Shown here: positions 51,694 to 59,183 of the stretch, one piece after another
Numbering within the stretch: the first letter of the stretch is position 1
Layout of the letters: every line of letters begins with the position of its first letter
NCBI GenBank assembly: GCA_964448675.1
Contig: CAYUZU010000002.1
Span: 298,157 to 362,156 of the forward strand
Length of the DNA stretch: 64,000 nucleotides
Origin: CAYUZU01 sp964448675
GTDB taxonomy: Bacteria; Planctomycetota; Phycisphaerae; UBA1845; Fen-1342
Reading direction: 5' to 3'
The notes under the pieces: model-generated
Database searches by the model: none
The model's input: the letters and a program-made list of their open reading frames with translations, nothing else
Told to the model about the DNA's origin: nothing
Made by a program: the position numbers and the translations under genes

Positions 51694-52302
51694 TTATCGG
51701 TCGTCGGCCCGTGGGCTGGGGTTGTCCAAATCGGCGCTCGTCGGCGCACGCAGCCCCCCCTGATCGTCGACCCACAGGACGTAGCGATGCTGGTAACGGG
51801 GCGCTTCCTCGTCCAGCAGAGCACAGTAGCGGGCACCACAGGTCGCACAAACCCAGCGCTGGCCCGTTTCGTCCGGCCCGGGCAGCCGTAACGGCAGCGG
51901 CCGCCCGCACTCGACGCACACGCCGATTCTCCGCCGCAGCAACGACAGGAACTCGGGCATGCGCCAGGGCTTCTGGAGGTATTGCGCGACGCCGGCGGCG
52001 GCGAACTCGAGGCGGCGGTCCGCGCCACTGTTGCCGATAATCAGCGCGTCGGGACGGATGGCGCGCAAGGCATCGACCATGAGGTCGACCCGGGCCCCGA
52101 CGGTGGGGTGATCAAGCAGGACCACGCGGACGCTGGGGTCGCCCTGGGCGGCTTCCAGGCCGCTCTCGTACGACTCAACCGCGCGGACGGCGATCCCCAC
52201 GCGCTTCAACTGTTCGACAACGGCACCCCGAAACACCGCATCGTCGTCGACTACGAGCACGGTGCCGTCGTGCTCTGTGCTTGGTTTCATATCGGCTCTC
52301 AC
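51694..52302 (-). CDS. Response regulator receiver domain with C-terminal zinc ribbon
   Basis: 202 residues (or 198 from an ATG at 52290). The receiver domain at about residues 14-125 has an intact site: acidic cluster VLVVDDDAVF, phosphoacceptor Asp in VVLLDHP, Ser in IIGNSGAD and Lys in YLQKPW. In place of an output DNA-binding domain there is a short zinc ribbon (CVECGRPLPLRLP then WVCATCGARYCALL), followed by a 40-residue tail. There is no kinase gene nearby. It may act by protein or nucleic-acid contact through the zinc element. Partner unknown. Confidence 0.78.
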   Translation of the reverse strand: MRADMKPSTEHDGTVLVVDDDAVFRGAVVEQLKRVGIAVRAVESYESGLEAAQGDPSVRVVLLDHPTVGARVDLMVDALRAIRPDALIIGNSGADRRLEFAAAGVAQYLQKPWRMPEFLSLLRRRIGVCVECGRPLPLRLPGPDETGQRWVCATCGARYCALLDEEAPRYQHRYVLWVDDQGGLRAPTSADLDNPSPRADDR

Positions 52303-52618
52303 TGGTCGCCCCGGCCCGTCTGCTTGTGCGGCTGCACGCGTTCCCTTCGGACACCCGTAGTGCTATCGGCGCGACCACCCCGGGGCCCTGAAGGGTCTGC
52401 GGATAATGCTGAGTTGCACGGGAGCAACTGGCTCGGGGGGGGGGCGGACGCGGTCCGATGCTGCGGCGTCGGGCCCACCGCCTGCATCTACCTGAAAACC
52501 CTAATACGCGAGCCAGCACGGTCGCCGCCGTGTCCTGCGAGGAAAGCTGGCCACGGCTGCGGTTTTCCCTGTAGGGTGGGGGCCACGGTGGTTATCATTC
52601 GTACTCGGGAGGCAAGGT
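52303..52618. other. Intergenic gap with G-tract
   Basis: These 316 bases lie between divergent genes. I see no gene. A short hairpin (GTTGC, GCAAC) at about 52413-52428 is followed by a run of ten G at 52435-52444. GGGAGG just before 52619 is the ribosome site of the next gene. Confidence 0.5.
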
Positions 52619-53527
52619 ATGCGCGTTCGAATCAGATCCAGCCGTGGCATCACGCGGATCGAGCTGCTGGCCGTGGTCGGCGTGGTGCTGCTCGGGATTG
52701 TCGCCGCCCAGCCCATGCTGGCGACGGTACACAAGGCCCACCGGCCGGTGTCGTGCGCGGCCAACCTGAGCCACCTGGCCGCGGCCCTCTTCATGTACCA
52801 GCAGGACAACAACGGCATCGTGCCCGCGTCGGAGGGGGCGTGGGCCTCCGCGGCGTGGTGGGTGCCAAAGCGCGACCTGTGGTTCTACCGGCTCGTGCCG
52901 GATTACATGCGCGGGCCGGACCGACTGATCTGTCCAGCGGATCCGTTCGGCGACCAGTTCGACTTTGAAGCCATGTACGAAGGTCAACCGCACACGAACA
53001 CGGCGGTGCCCTCGTGCGGGTATGGCATCAACTACACACTGCGGCACATCATCGGCCTGGATGACCTCGAAGCGAATCCGCCGTTGTGGCCGGATCGGAC
53101 GATCCTGTTTGCCGACGTCGGCCCGGACGATGAACTGGTGCTGGCCGATCTCTACCAGAGTGTCGACGGCCCGGATGTCGGCCAACCCTGGCGCGACGGC
53201 GGGCGCATGCTCTGGGGTGACGGGGCGCGGCCGTGGTATGACGGCCCGACGTGGCTGACGGCGCGACACGGCAAGACGATCAACGTGGCCACGATCGGCG
53301 GCTCAGTGAAAAAGGCACGCACGGTCGAGTTACTGACGGAACCACTGGAATCGCGCCACTACGAATGCTGGCGCCACGACCCCGTGACCGGCGACTACAT
53401 CTGTTGGCTGTGTCAGGGGCAACAGGGGCAACCGTATCGCCACTACAACTTTTCCGGCAGCCAGCTTTGGTGGTGGACGGGGCTGATGCCCTATGACCAG
53501 GATGGCGCGTCAGCGCCGCAACCATGA
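52619..53527 (+). CDS. Pseudopilin-like secreted protein (prepilin-type N-terminus)
   Basis: 302 residues; ATG after GGGAGG. The N-terminus reads SSRGITRIELLAVVGVVLLGIVAA: a basic leader, the prepilin peptidase cut after Gly, the Glu at +5, and the hydrophobic helix of type II/IV pseudopilins. The rest is soluble, with Trp/Tyr-rich loops and a few Cys (SCGYGIN, CWLCQGQ) rather than a full pilin fold, and contains PDRLICPADPFG. Many planctomycete proteins share this prepilin-like N-terminus on varied bodies. No secretion machinery is nearby. Function unknown. The dockerin-tailed gene follows 58 bases later. Confidence 0.72.
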   Translation: MRVRIRSSRGITRIELLAVVGVVLLGIVAAQPMLATVHKAHRPVSCAANLSHLAAALFMYQQDNNGIVPASEGAWASAAWWVPKRDLWFYRLVPDYMRGPDRLICPADPFGDQFDFEAMYEGQPHTNTAVPSCGYGINYTLRHIIGLDDLEANPPLWPDRTILFADVGPDDELVLADLYQSVDGPDVGQPWRDGGRMLWGDGARPWYDGPTWLTARHGKTINVATIGGSVKKARTVELLTEPLESRHYECWRHDPVTGDYICWLCQGQQGQPYRHYNFSGSQLWWWTGLMPYDQDGASAPQP

Positions 53528-53585
53528 AGCCGGCGCGAAGGAACCCCCAACCGTCCGACGGCAAGGCACACATGGAGCCGACACC

Positions 53586-54689
53586 ATGATCACTCTGCGC
53601 CAGATGACGCCGCTGCTCACCGCCCTGCTCGTGTCCAGCGTGGCCCGCGCCGGCTTCACCGTGGACTACGCCTATACCGTGTACTCGGACGGGCTCTATG
53701 GCGAGGCGACCAACGGCAGCTTCACTTTCACCTATGACGGCCCGCCGTTCACTGTCGGCGACATCACCTTCGCGGGCGAGGTGACCAGCCTGGGCATCGT
53801 GTCGTTCCTCAGCGAGTTACAGGTCTGGATCGTCGACCCGCAGGGCAACGTCGCGGGGTGGTCGCCGGTCAGCGGGCTGACCTGGACCGGAACCCACACG
53901 GTCGAAGCACAAACGGTCATCGGCGGGCAGACGTACTGGGCCGGCATGCCGGGCGAGTGGACGTTCATCTTCTCCGAGCGATACGATGACGCGGGGCTCG
54001 ACGCGGCGTGGTCGAATCTGACGATCACCGTGCACGATTTGCCGCCGTCGCGGGCAACGTATGAAGTGGACCTGACCGGGGCACCGCTGGGCTTTCGCCC
54101 GCAGCCGGACCTGTACCCGCTGGGCATCCTGCCGCCGATCGCCGCGCAGGGCTTTGCGACCCAGGCCCCCTATCACGCGCAGCCGTTGTCGGTGACGGTG
54201 GCCGGCGACTACACGATCGGCAGTCGGCAGACGGACTTTGACGGGCTGTTATACCTGTATGCAGGGACATACAACGCGGCGGTTTGTTACGAGAATGTCG
54301 CGGCGGCCAACGATGACGGACCGGCGGGCATGGGCACGTCGCAACTGGCTGACGTTGCGCTGACGCCCGGGACGGCGTATACGCTGCTGACGGTGGGCTT
54401 CGCACCGGGTGATGTCGGGCCGTTCGTGAACCGCATCGACGGGCCGGGGCCGGTCATCCTCGGGCCGCCGGCGTGCCTGGGCGATGCCGATTGCAGCGGC
54501 TGGGTGGACTGGCGTGACATTGACTACTTCGTGGCGGGCATGAACGACAACGAGTCGGCCTGGGTGGCCATGTTCGCGCCGGCCGAGCCGACGTGCCCCT
54601 TCGCCAACCTCGATGTCAACGCCAACGGCTACGTCGACTGGCGCGACATCGACCCGTTCGTGGCGGTGCAGAACACGACCTGCCCGTAA
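53586..54689 (+). CDS. Secreted protein with double dockerin-like C-terminal module
   Basis: 367 residues; ATG at 53586 after a GGAG. It has a signal peptide (ending VARA, about residue 22), followed by a beta-rich region of about 270 residues with SFTFTYDGPPFTVGDITFAG and a second part resembling a pre-peptidase or beta-sandwich domain (FDGLLYLYAGTYN, PGTAYTLLTVGF). The last 70 residues hold two calcium-loop motifs DADCSGWVDWRD and DVNANGYVDWRD, ending QNTTCP. About 51 of 71 residues in this tail are identical to the tail of the subtilase at 42329-44962, whereas the rest is unrelated, so the tail is a mobile module. Function unknown. Confidence 0.75.
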   Translation: MITLRQMTPLLTALLVSSVARAGFTVDYAYTVYSDGLYGEATNGSFTFTYDGPPFTVGDITFAGEVTSLGIVSFLSELQVWIVDPQGNVAGWSPVSGLTWTGTHTVEAQTVIGGQTYWAGMPGEWTFIFSERYDDAGLDAAWSNLTITVHDLPPSRATYEVDLTGAPLGFRPQPDLYPLGILPPIAAQGFATQAPYHAQPLSVTVAGDYTIGSRQTDFDGLLYLYAGTYNAAVCYENVAAANDDGPAGMGTSQLADVALTPGTAYTLLTVGFAPGDVGPFVNRIDGPGPVILGPPACLGDADCSGWVDWRDIDYFVAGMNDNESAWVAMFAPAEPTCPFANLDVNANGYVDWRDIDPFVAVQNTTCP

Positions 54690-54796
54690 CAGAACGACGC
54701 AAAGGTCAGCGCGAACGGGGGCAGAAGCGACGAAGGGGAGGAGTCGGGGCGCGTAGGGAGTCCGGGGATTTCAGAATTGAGCCGCACAGGTCGCCG

Positions 54797-55792
54797 TCAG
54801 CCGGCTCTTTGCCCCAGCCAGGCGAGGGCGCTGGCTACGCCGAGGGTGGCGGCGGCCAGGCGGTCGTAGTCGAGCGTGGCGGGCCGGTCACTTGGCCGGT
54901 GATAGTGGGGGTTGCGCAGGAAGCTTGTGTCGGTGATCATCAGGGCCGGAAATCCCTGGTCCCAGAACGAGGCGTTGTCGGAGCGGCGGATCTCGCTGAC
55001 GCGTTCCGGCAGCGCGATCGTGAACAGCGGCAGCCGACTGTTGCGCTTGAAGCCACGCCGGAAGCCGAACAACAGCCGCAGCGAACGCAGGTTCCCGACG
55101 GCGGCCAGGAAGTTGCCGCGGCGCGGGAACGCGGGCCGGAGGAAACGCGGAATCGACGGGGGCAATTGCTGACTGTATGGCTCGTCACGGTAGTAGCCGA
55201 CCATCTCCAGGCACAGCATGCCGATGATCCGCTCGCCACGCAGGCGACACTCGCGCGCGTAGCGCTCGCTGCCCATTGCGTCGGTGAACGAATACGGCGG
55301 CTCTTCACAGGGAAACGCGACGAAGCGCAGCGTGCGACGGGTGCGGGTGGCCGCCAGAAGTCGGGCGGCCTCGAGCAGGACAGCCACCGCCGAGGCGTTG
55401 TCGTCGGCGCCGGGGGTGGTAGGCACGGTGTCGTAGTGCGCTCCCAGGAGGACGATCTCGTTGGGGCGCTGCACGCCGGGGCGTTCAACAATGAGGTTGG
55501 CCACCTCGGCGCCGTCAACGCGGTAGGCGCGGGTAGCGACCGCGTCGCCGCCGTTGCGGAGCTGCCGTGTGATGTAGGCGGCGGCTACCTCCATGGTCGC
55601 TGGCGCCGCCGGATAACGCGGGCCGATCGTGTCGGCGAGCATCGTGACGTGCCGCCGCAGCCGCTCGGGCAGGTCCGCGTCGGCACCGACGGCCGGCCAA
55701 CGCTGAGCACCGGGCAACACTGTCCGTGACCAATTCAAGTCACGTAGCCTCCGCTGGGTGCGCAAGCGGCTCGCCCGCGATGGGTGCGCCAC
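54797..55792 (-). CDS. M28 family zinc metallopeptidase
   Basis: 331 residues. The aminopeptidase/Zn-exopeptidase fold is shown by the di-zinc ligands: His in GAHYDTVP, Asp in PGADDNASA, Glu pair in CEEPPYS, and the later LEMVGYY and NPHYHRPSD. The usual signal peptide is not evident in the predicted N-terminus, which is Arg-rich (MAHPSRASRLRTQRRLRDLN), so either the enzyme is cytosolic or the true start differs. Family members trim N-terminal residues of peptides. The gene starts 14 bases after the VanX-type gene on the same strand, so a peptide or peptidoglycan-fragment processing pair is likely. Confidence 0.85.
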   Translation of the reverse strand: MAHPSRASRLRTQRRLRDLNWSRTVLPGAQRWPAVGADADLPERLRRHVTMLADTIGPRYPAAPATMEVAAAYITRQLRNGGDAVATRAYRVDGAEVANLIVERPGVQRPNEIVLLGAHYDTVPTTPGADDNASAVAVLLEAARLLAATRTRRTLRFVAFPCEEPPYSFTDAMGSERYARECRLRGERIIGMLCLEMVGYYRDEPYSQQLPPSIPRFLRPAFPRRGNFLAAVGNLRSLRLLFGFRRGFKRNSRLPLFTIALPERVSEIRRSDNASFWDQGFPALMITDTSFLRNPHYHRPSDRPATLDYDRLAAATLGVASALAWLGQRAG

Positions 55793-55806
55793 GGCCGGTT
55801 GCGCGC

Positions 55807-56469
55807 CTAGTCATCCGGAAACAACGGCGCGTGCCAGGGGTTCTCGTCGAGCAGCACGAACTCGCGCCAGCCGGGGGCGTCGTAGTGCCACCACTCGGCA
55901 TCGATCGGCGTGAAGCCTTCGGCCATCATGGCCTGCTTGAGCGTGGCGCGATTCTCCAGCACGTCGGGCGGCAGATCCATGTAGCCGTGGTGGGCCTTCT
56001 CGCTGAAGTCGTCGAAGGGCGTGGGCATGGGGAGTGGATCACCGGCGGCATCGACCAGGGTGACGTCGACCGCACAGCCGCGGTTGTGCCGCGAGCCTTT
56101 CTCGGGCCGGGCGACGTAGCGCGGGTCCGGCATGATCTCCCACAGACGGTACTGCACGCGGTGCGGACGGTAACCGTCGAGCACCTTCAACCCGAGACCC
56201 TGCTTGCTCAAGGCGGCCTGGACCCGGCGGAGCCGTTCAGCGGCGCCGCGTTCGAGAAAGAGCTCGTTGCGGGGGTAGATCCGGCGGCCAACGAAGTTGT
56301 CGGCGGTGGCGTAGGGCGAGTCGATCACGAGCGTCGGGGCGAACTCGCCGAGGTTGACGAGCTCGGCCCGGCGGTTCGGCTGAGCGGTGCGCTCCGGGGC
56401 CTGACAGCCAACGAAGAGGAACAGTGCGAGGACGACAATGAAGAGGTGGGCGTACGTGCGCACTGGCAT
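55807..56469 (-). CDS. D-alanyl-D-alanine dipeptidase (VanX/DdpX type) lipoprotein
   Basis: 220 residues; ATG at 56469 follows GGAGGA. It has a lipoprotein signal with lipobox LFLFVGC. The peptidase M15D signature is complete: GYRPHRVQ (transition-state Arg), SRHNRGCAVDVTL (His and Asp zinc ligands) and DAEWWHYD (catalytic Glu and third zinc ligand His). It hydrolyses D-Ala-D-Ala dipeptides. A periplasmic lipid-anchored form fits salvage of peptidoglycan fragments better than vancomycin resistance, since no vanH/vanA genes are present. It is the first of a two-gene unit with the M28 peptidase. Confidence 0.9.
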   Translation of the reverse strand: MPVRTYAHLFIVVLALFLFVGCQAPERTAQPNRRAELVNLGEFAPTLVIDSPYATADNFVGRRIYPRNELFLERGAAERLRRVQAALSKQGLGLKVLDGYRPHRVQYRLWEIMPDPRYVARPEKGSRHNRGCAVDVTLVDAAGDPLPMPTPFDDFSEKAHHGYMDLPPDVLENRATLKQAMMAEGFTPIDAEWWHYDAPGWREFVLLDENPWHAPLFPDD

Positions 56470-56620
56470 GTGATGGTCCTCCATTTCGTCCCGCGAGCCA
56501 CAAGGTGTCGACAAAGCAGCGCTGTGTCCAGCCGCGACAAAGCAGAGCCATGTCCGACCGGTTTGTGGATTATGCGCGATTTGGCGGTCAGAGGGGACCG
56601 CCAGGCGCCCGCTGTCGTCG

Positions 56621-56663
56621 AATGAAGAAGCGGCGGGCCGACCCATGTGGGCCGGTCCGCCGC
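56621..56663 (-). terminator. Terminator after the third PEP-CTERM gene
   Basis: On the minus strand GCGGCGGACCGGCCC pairs with GGGTCGGCCCGCCGC (one mismatch, one G-T pair) around ACAT. It is followed by TTCTTCATT and lies about 30 bases after the stop. Confidence 0.7.
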
Positions 56664-56693
56664 AGGAACATTCCCTCCCTCGTGCCTTTCGCG

Positions 56694-57509
56694 TTAGCGG
56701 TGCCGCCGAAAGAGCAGCATGCCGGCCAGCGCGAGCACGCCGGCGGTCGGCTCGGGTACGATCTGGAACCCGTTGAGTGCAACGCCATGCTCGTTGGCGA
56801 CGCCGGTCAACGTGGCGACAAAACCCGTGCCGGTGAGGCCAGAGAAGACGACATAGTTGCCGACGGACGGGTTCAGTGGATCGGTCGAGGTGATCTCGTT
56901 GTAGATCGAAAGCGGGTCGGCGCCGTCGTTCAGCAGGGCATACTGGTCGCCAGCGTCCTGTCCGTGCAGCGCGGGCGGCGCGAAGACGCCGTCATCGATG
57001 AGGAACTGGACCGAAGCGGCAGTCCCTTCGACGTCACCATTGCCGTCGAAGTAGAGAATGACGTCGTACGACCCACCGAATGCGTCAACATCGATGTCGA
57101 GCACCTCGAGCTGGATGGTGGGGACGTAGTTTCCGGTGCCGAATTTGGAGGCCTGGAGGTAGCCAGCCATCATCTCATCGTGGCCGTCGTCGATATCGTC
57201 GGGCCGCAGGACATTGTCATTGGTGTTCTGCGAAACGCCGCTCGAACCGCCCCAGCTGACGGTCACGCCGGCCGGATCGCCGTTCTCGTAGGTGAGGGCA
57301 CTGGTGGAGTCCACACCGCCGAAGCCGGCAGCGGAGGTGAGGTCGTTCCAGGTCATCGCTTCGTTGATGCCGGCGGGCGGGTTCTCCACGTTCGCGACCG
57401 AGCAGAAATTGGCGCTGATGGTGGCGGCGAACGCGCCGCTGGCCGCGAATCCGAGGACCATGGTGGTGAGCAGGCACCTCCGGCTGAGCACATCGAGATT
57501 GATCGCCAT
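56694..57509 (-). CDS. PEP-CTERM sorting domain protein
   Basis: 271 residues; ATG at 57509 follows AGAGGAG by 6 bases. It has an export signal (residues about 8-29, ending GAFA), a beta-rich acidic body (DDIDDGHDEMMAGY, VLDIDVDAFGGSYDVILYFDGNGD), and a C-terminal PEP-CTERM tail: VPEPTAGVLALAGMLLFRRHR. The body has Asp/Asn-rich turns that may bind calcium, and no enzyme motif. It is a single-gene unit with its own terminator. It would be cut by an exosortase not encoded in this window. Confidence 0.83.
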   Translation of the reverse strand: MAINLDVLSRRCLLTTMVLGFAASGAFAATISANFCSVANVENPPAGINEAMTWNDLTSAAGFGGVDSTSALTYENGDPAGVTVSWGGSSGVSQNTNDNVLRPDDIDDGHDEMMAGYLQASKFGTGNYVPTIQLEVLDIDVDAFGGSYDVILYFDGNGDVEGTAASVQFLIDDGVFAPPALHGQDAGDQYALLNDGADPLSIYNEITSTDPLNPSVGNYVVFSGLTGTGFVATLTGVANEHGVALNGFQIVPEPTAGVLALAGMLLFRRHR

Positions 57510-57886
57510 GTCGAGCTCCTCTGAGTGTGACGTTAAGGCCGGCCCGTCGGCCGCCGCTGATTCGAGATTGCTGCGCGTACGCCGCGCAAAGCGCTCATGC
57601 GTCGCGACACTCTATGGCTGCCGCGGTAGCGGAAGTCCAACGGGCGGTCGGTGGTTGCGCGCTGCGAGCGCGCTCTCGGGTCGTTTCAAGGGGCATGAGC
57701 CGGGCGTGTGCGTCGGGATAAACGCGAATTAAGGGCCAGAAGGTGGGGCCACTGCTGCGTAATTCGTGCATCCGTCCGCTGCAGCGCCCGGACGCTACGC
57801 TCGGCCGACGAGCCATCGGCCGCTACACAACGGGCGCGAGCCGCGCCGCGCATCGGATCCCGGTTCCCTGCTCCCGCCTCCCGCCG
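57510..57886. other. Intergenic region between prfB and the PEP-CTERM gene
   Basis: No gene is seen in 377 bases. A perfect hairpin, CGGCCGA (57802-57808) with TCGGCCG (57816-57822), lies about 65 bases after the prfB stop on the minus strand, without a T-run. Confidence 0.5.
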
Positions 57887-59003
57887 CTACGCCTGCTCAA
57901 GGCGTTGGCGCAGCCGGGCATCAATGAACGGCTGAATGTCGCCGTCGAGGACGCGCTGCACGTCGCCGATGGCGAGGTTCGTACGGTGGTCCTTGACGTG
58001 GATCGTCGAGCCGTGGATCACGTAGCTGCGGATCTGGTTGCCCCAGGCGATCTCACCCTTTTCGCTGTACATCTTCGCCAGTTCGGCGTCCTGTTTGGCT
58101 TTCTCCATCTGCTCGAGGCGCGACTGGAGAATGCTCAGCGCGGTGCGCTTGTTGGATGCCTGGCTGCGCTCGTTGACGCACTCGACCATGATGCCGGTCG
58201 GCTTGTGCCGCACGCGGACCGCGGTCGCGACCTTGTTGACGTTCTGGCCGCCGGCGCCGGACGCACGGCGGAAGAACTCGATGTCGAGGTCGCCCTCGGC
58301 CAGCTCGATCTGGGTGTCTTCGAACTCGGGCAGGCAGTCGACGCCGACAAAGGAGGTCTGGCGCTTGCCCTGGGCGTTGTAGGGGCTGATGCGGACGAGG
58401 CGATGGACGCCGATCTCGCAGGAGAGGTACCCGTAGGCGTACGGGCCCTGCACCTGGAGCGTGACGGACTGGATGCCGGCCTCGTCGCCCGCGCGGCGGT
58501 CGATCTCGGTCGCCTTGTAGCCGGCGCGCTCGAAGTACATCAGGTACATGCGCAGCAGCATCTCGGCGAAGTCGCATGCGTCGACGCCGCCGGCACCGGC
58601 GTTGATGCTGAAGAAGCAATCGCGGCGATCATTCTCACCCGAGAGCAACGTGAGGAGCTCGACCTGATCGGTCTTGCGCTCGATCTGCTCGAGCTCGCGC
58701 TGAACCTCGGCGCGCGATTCGGCGTCGTCCTGCTCATCGGCAAGCTCCAGCAGCACGGCGGCGTCGGCGGCGCGGGCCGCGAGGGCCTGCACCGGCTCCA
58801 CTTGCGCCTTCAGCGCTTTCAGCTCGCCAACGATCTGCTGGGCGGTTTCCTGGTTGTCCCAGAACCCCGGCCGCTCCATCCGGGCCGTGAGCTCCTCGAG
58901 GCGGGTCGACTTTGTCGGCAGGTCAAAGAGAGTCCCGGATCGCGTGGATCCGGGCCGTCAGCTCTTCCAACGCGGCGGCTGGATCTTCGTAGGTGGTGGT
59001 CAT
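57887..59003 (-). CDS. prfB: Peptide chain release factor 2, programmed +1 frameshift
   Basis: The product is made from two frames. Residues 1-26 (MTTTYEDPAAA to IHAIRDSL) are read from the ATG at 59003 to the codon CTT at 58928-58926. There an in-frame TGA stop (58925-58923) is bypassed by slipping one base, and reading resumes with GAC at 58924 as DLPTKSTRLEELTARMERPG. The total is 371 residues, as for E. coli RF2. The slip site CTTTGAC is the classic RF2 autoregulation site. The GGQ peptidyl-hydrolysis motif is intact (SGAGGQNVNKVATA). The codon-recognition tripeptide is SPY where most RF2 proteins have SPF. RF2 ends translation at TGA and TAA. It is downstream of metK. Confidence 0.95.
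58922..58928 (-). promoter_or_regulatory. prfB +1 frameshift site CTTTGAC
   Basis: CTT TGA C read on the minus strand is the slippery codon, internal stop and following C. The upstream purine stretch (CGGGAC, 4-9 bases before CTT) is a weaker Shine-Dalgarno-like stimulator than the AGGGGG in E. coli. Confidence 0.9.
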
Positions 59004-59081
59004 GGGACTCGTCCTTGTGGGCGTCGTCGGTTGTCGGTCGTCCATTACTCGTCGACGGCGGCTGTCGCTTGAACAAGGGGC

Positions 59082-59109
59082 GCACGGCTCACAGCGCCGT
59101 GGCACACGG
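59082..59109 (+). repeat. 28-bp hairpin repeat, copy D
   Basis: GCACGGCTCACAGCGCCGTG plus GCACACGG; the stem is CACGGC/GCCGTG. It is in the metK-prfB gap and is followed 24 bases later by copy E in the same orientation. Confidence 0.75.
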
Positions 59110-59133
59110 TGACCATTGCACCCGCTTGAGAAA

Positions 59134-59161
59134 ACACGGCTCGCAGCGCCGTGGCACACGG
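59134..59161 (+). repeat. 28-bp hairpin repeat, copy E
   Basis: ACACGGCTCGCAGCGCCGTG plus GCACACGG. It differs from copy D at two positions. The pair D-E lies just after the metK stop in the direction of transcription and could act as a processing or attenuation signal. Confidence 0.75.
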
Positions 59162-59183
59162 GGCCGCGAAGCACAATTCTAGC

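Noticed and set aside
52380..52445. Possible riboswitch (hairpin GTTGC/GCAAC plus G-tract) before the pseudopilin-like gene
   Set aside because: It does not match the cyclic di-GMP, SAM or other riboswitch cores that I know. The stem is short and nothing else supports an aptamer.
55807..56469. Vancomycin resistance cluster
   Set aside because: Only a VanX-type dipeptidase is present. There is no VanH, VanA or VanRS here, and the VanZ-like protein is 35 kb away in an EPS locus, so the resistance reading is not supported.
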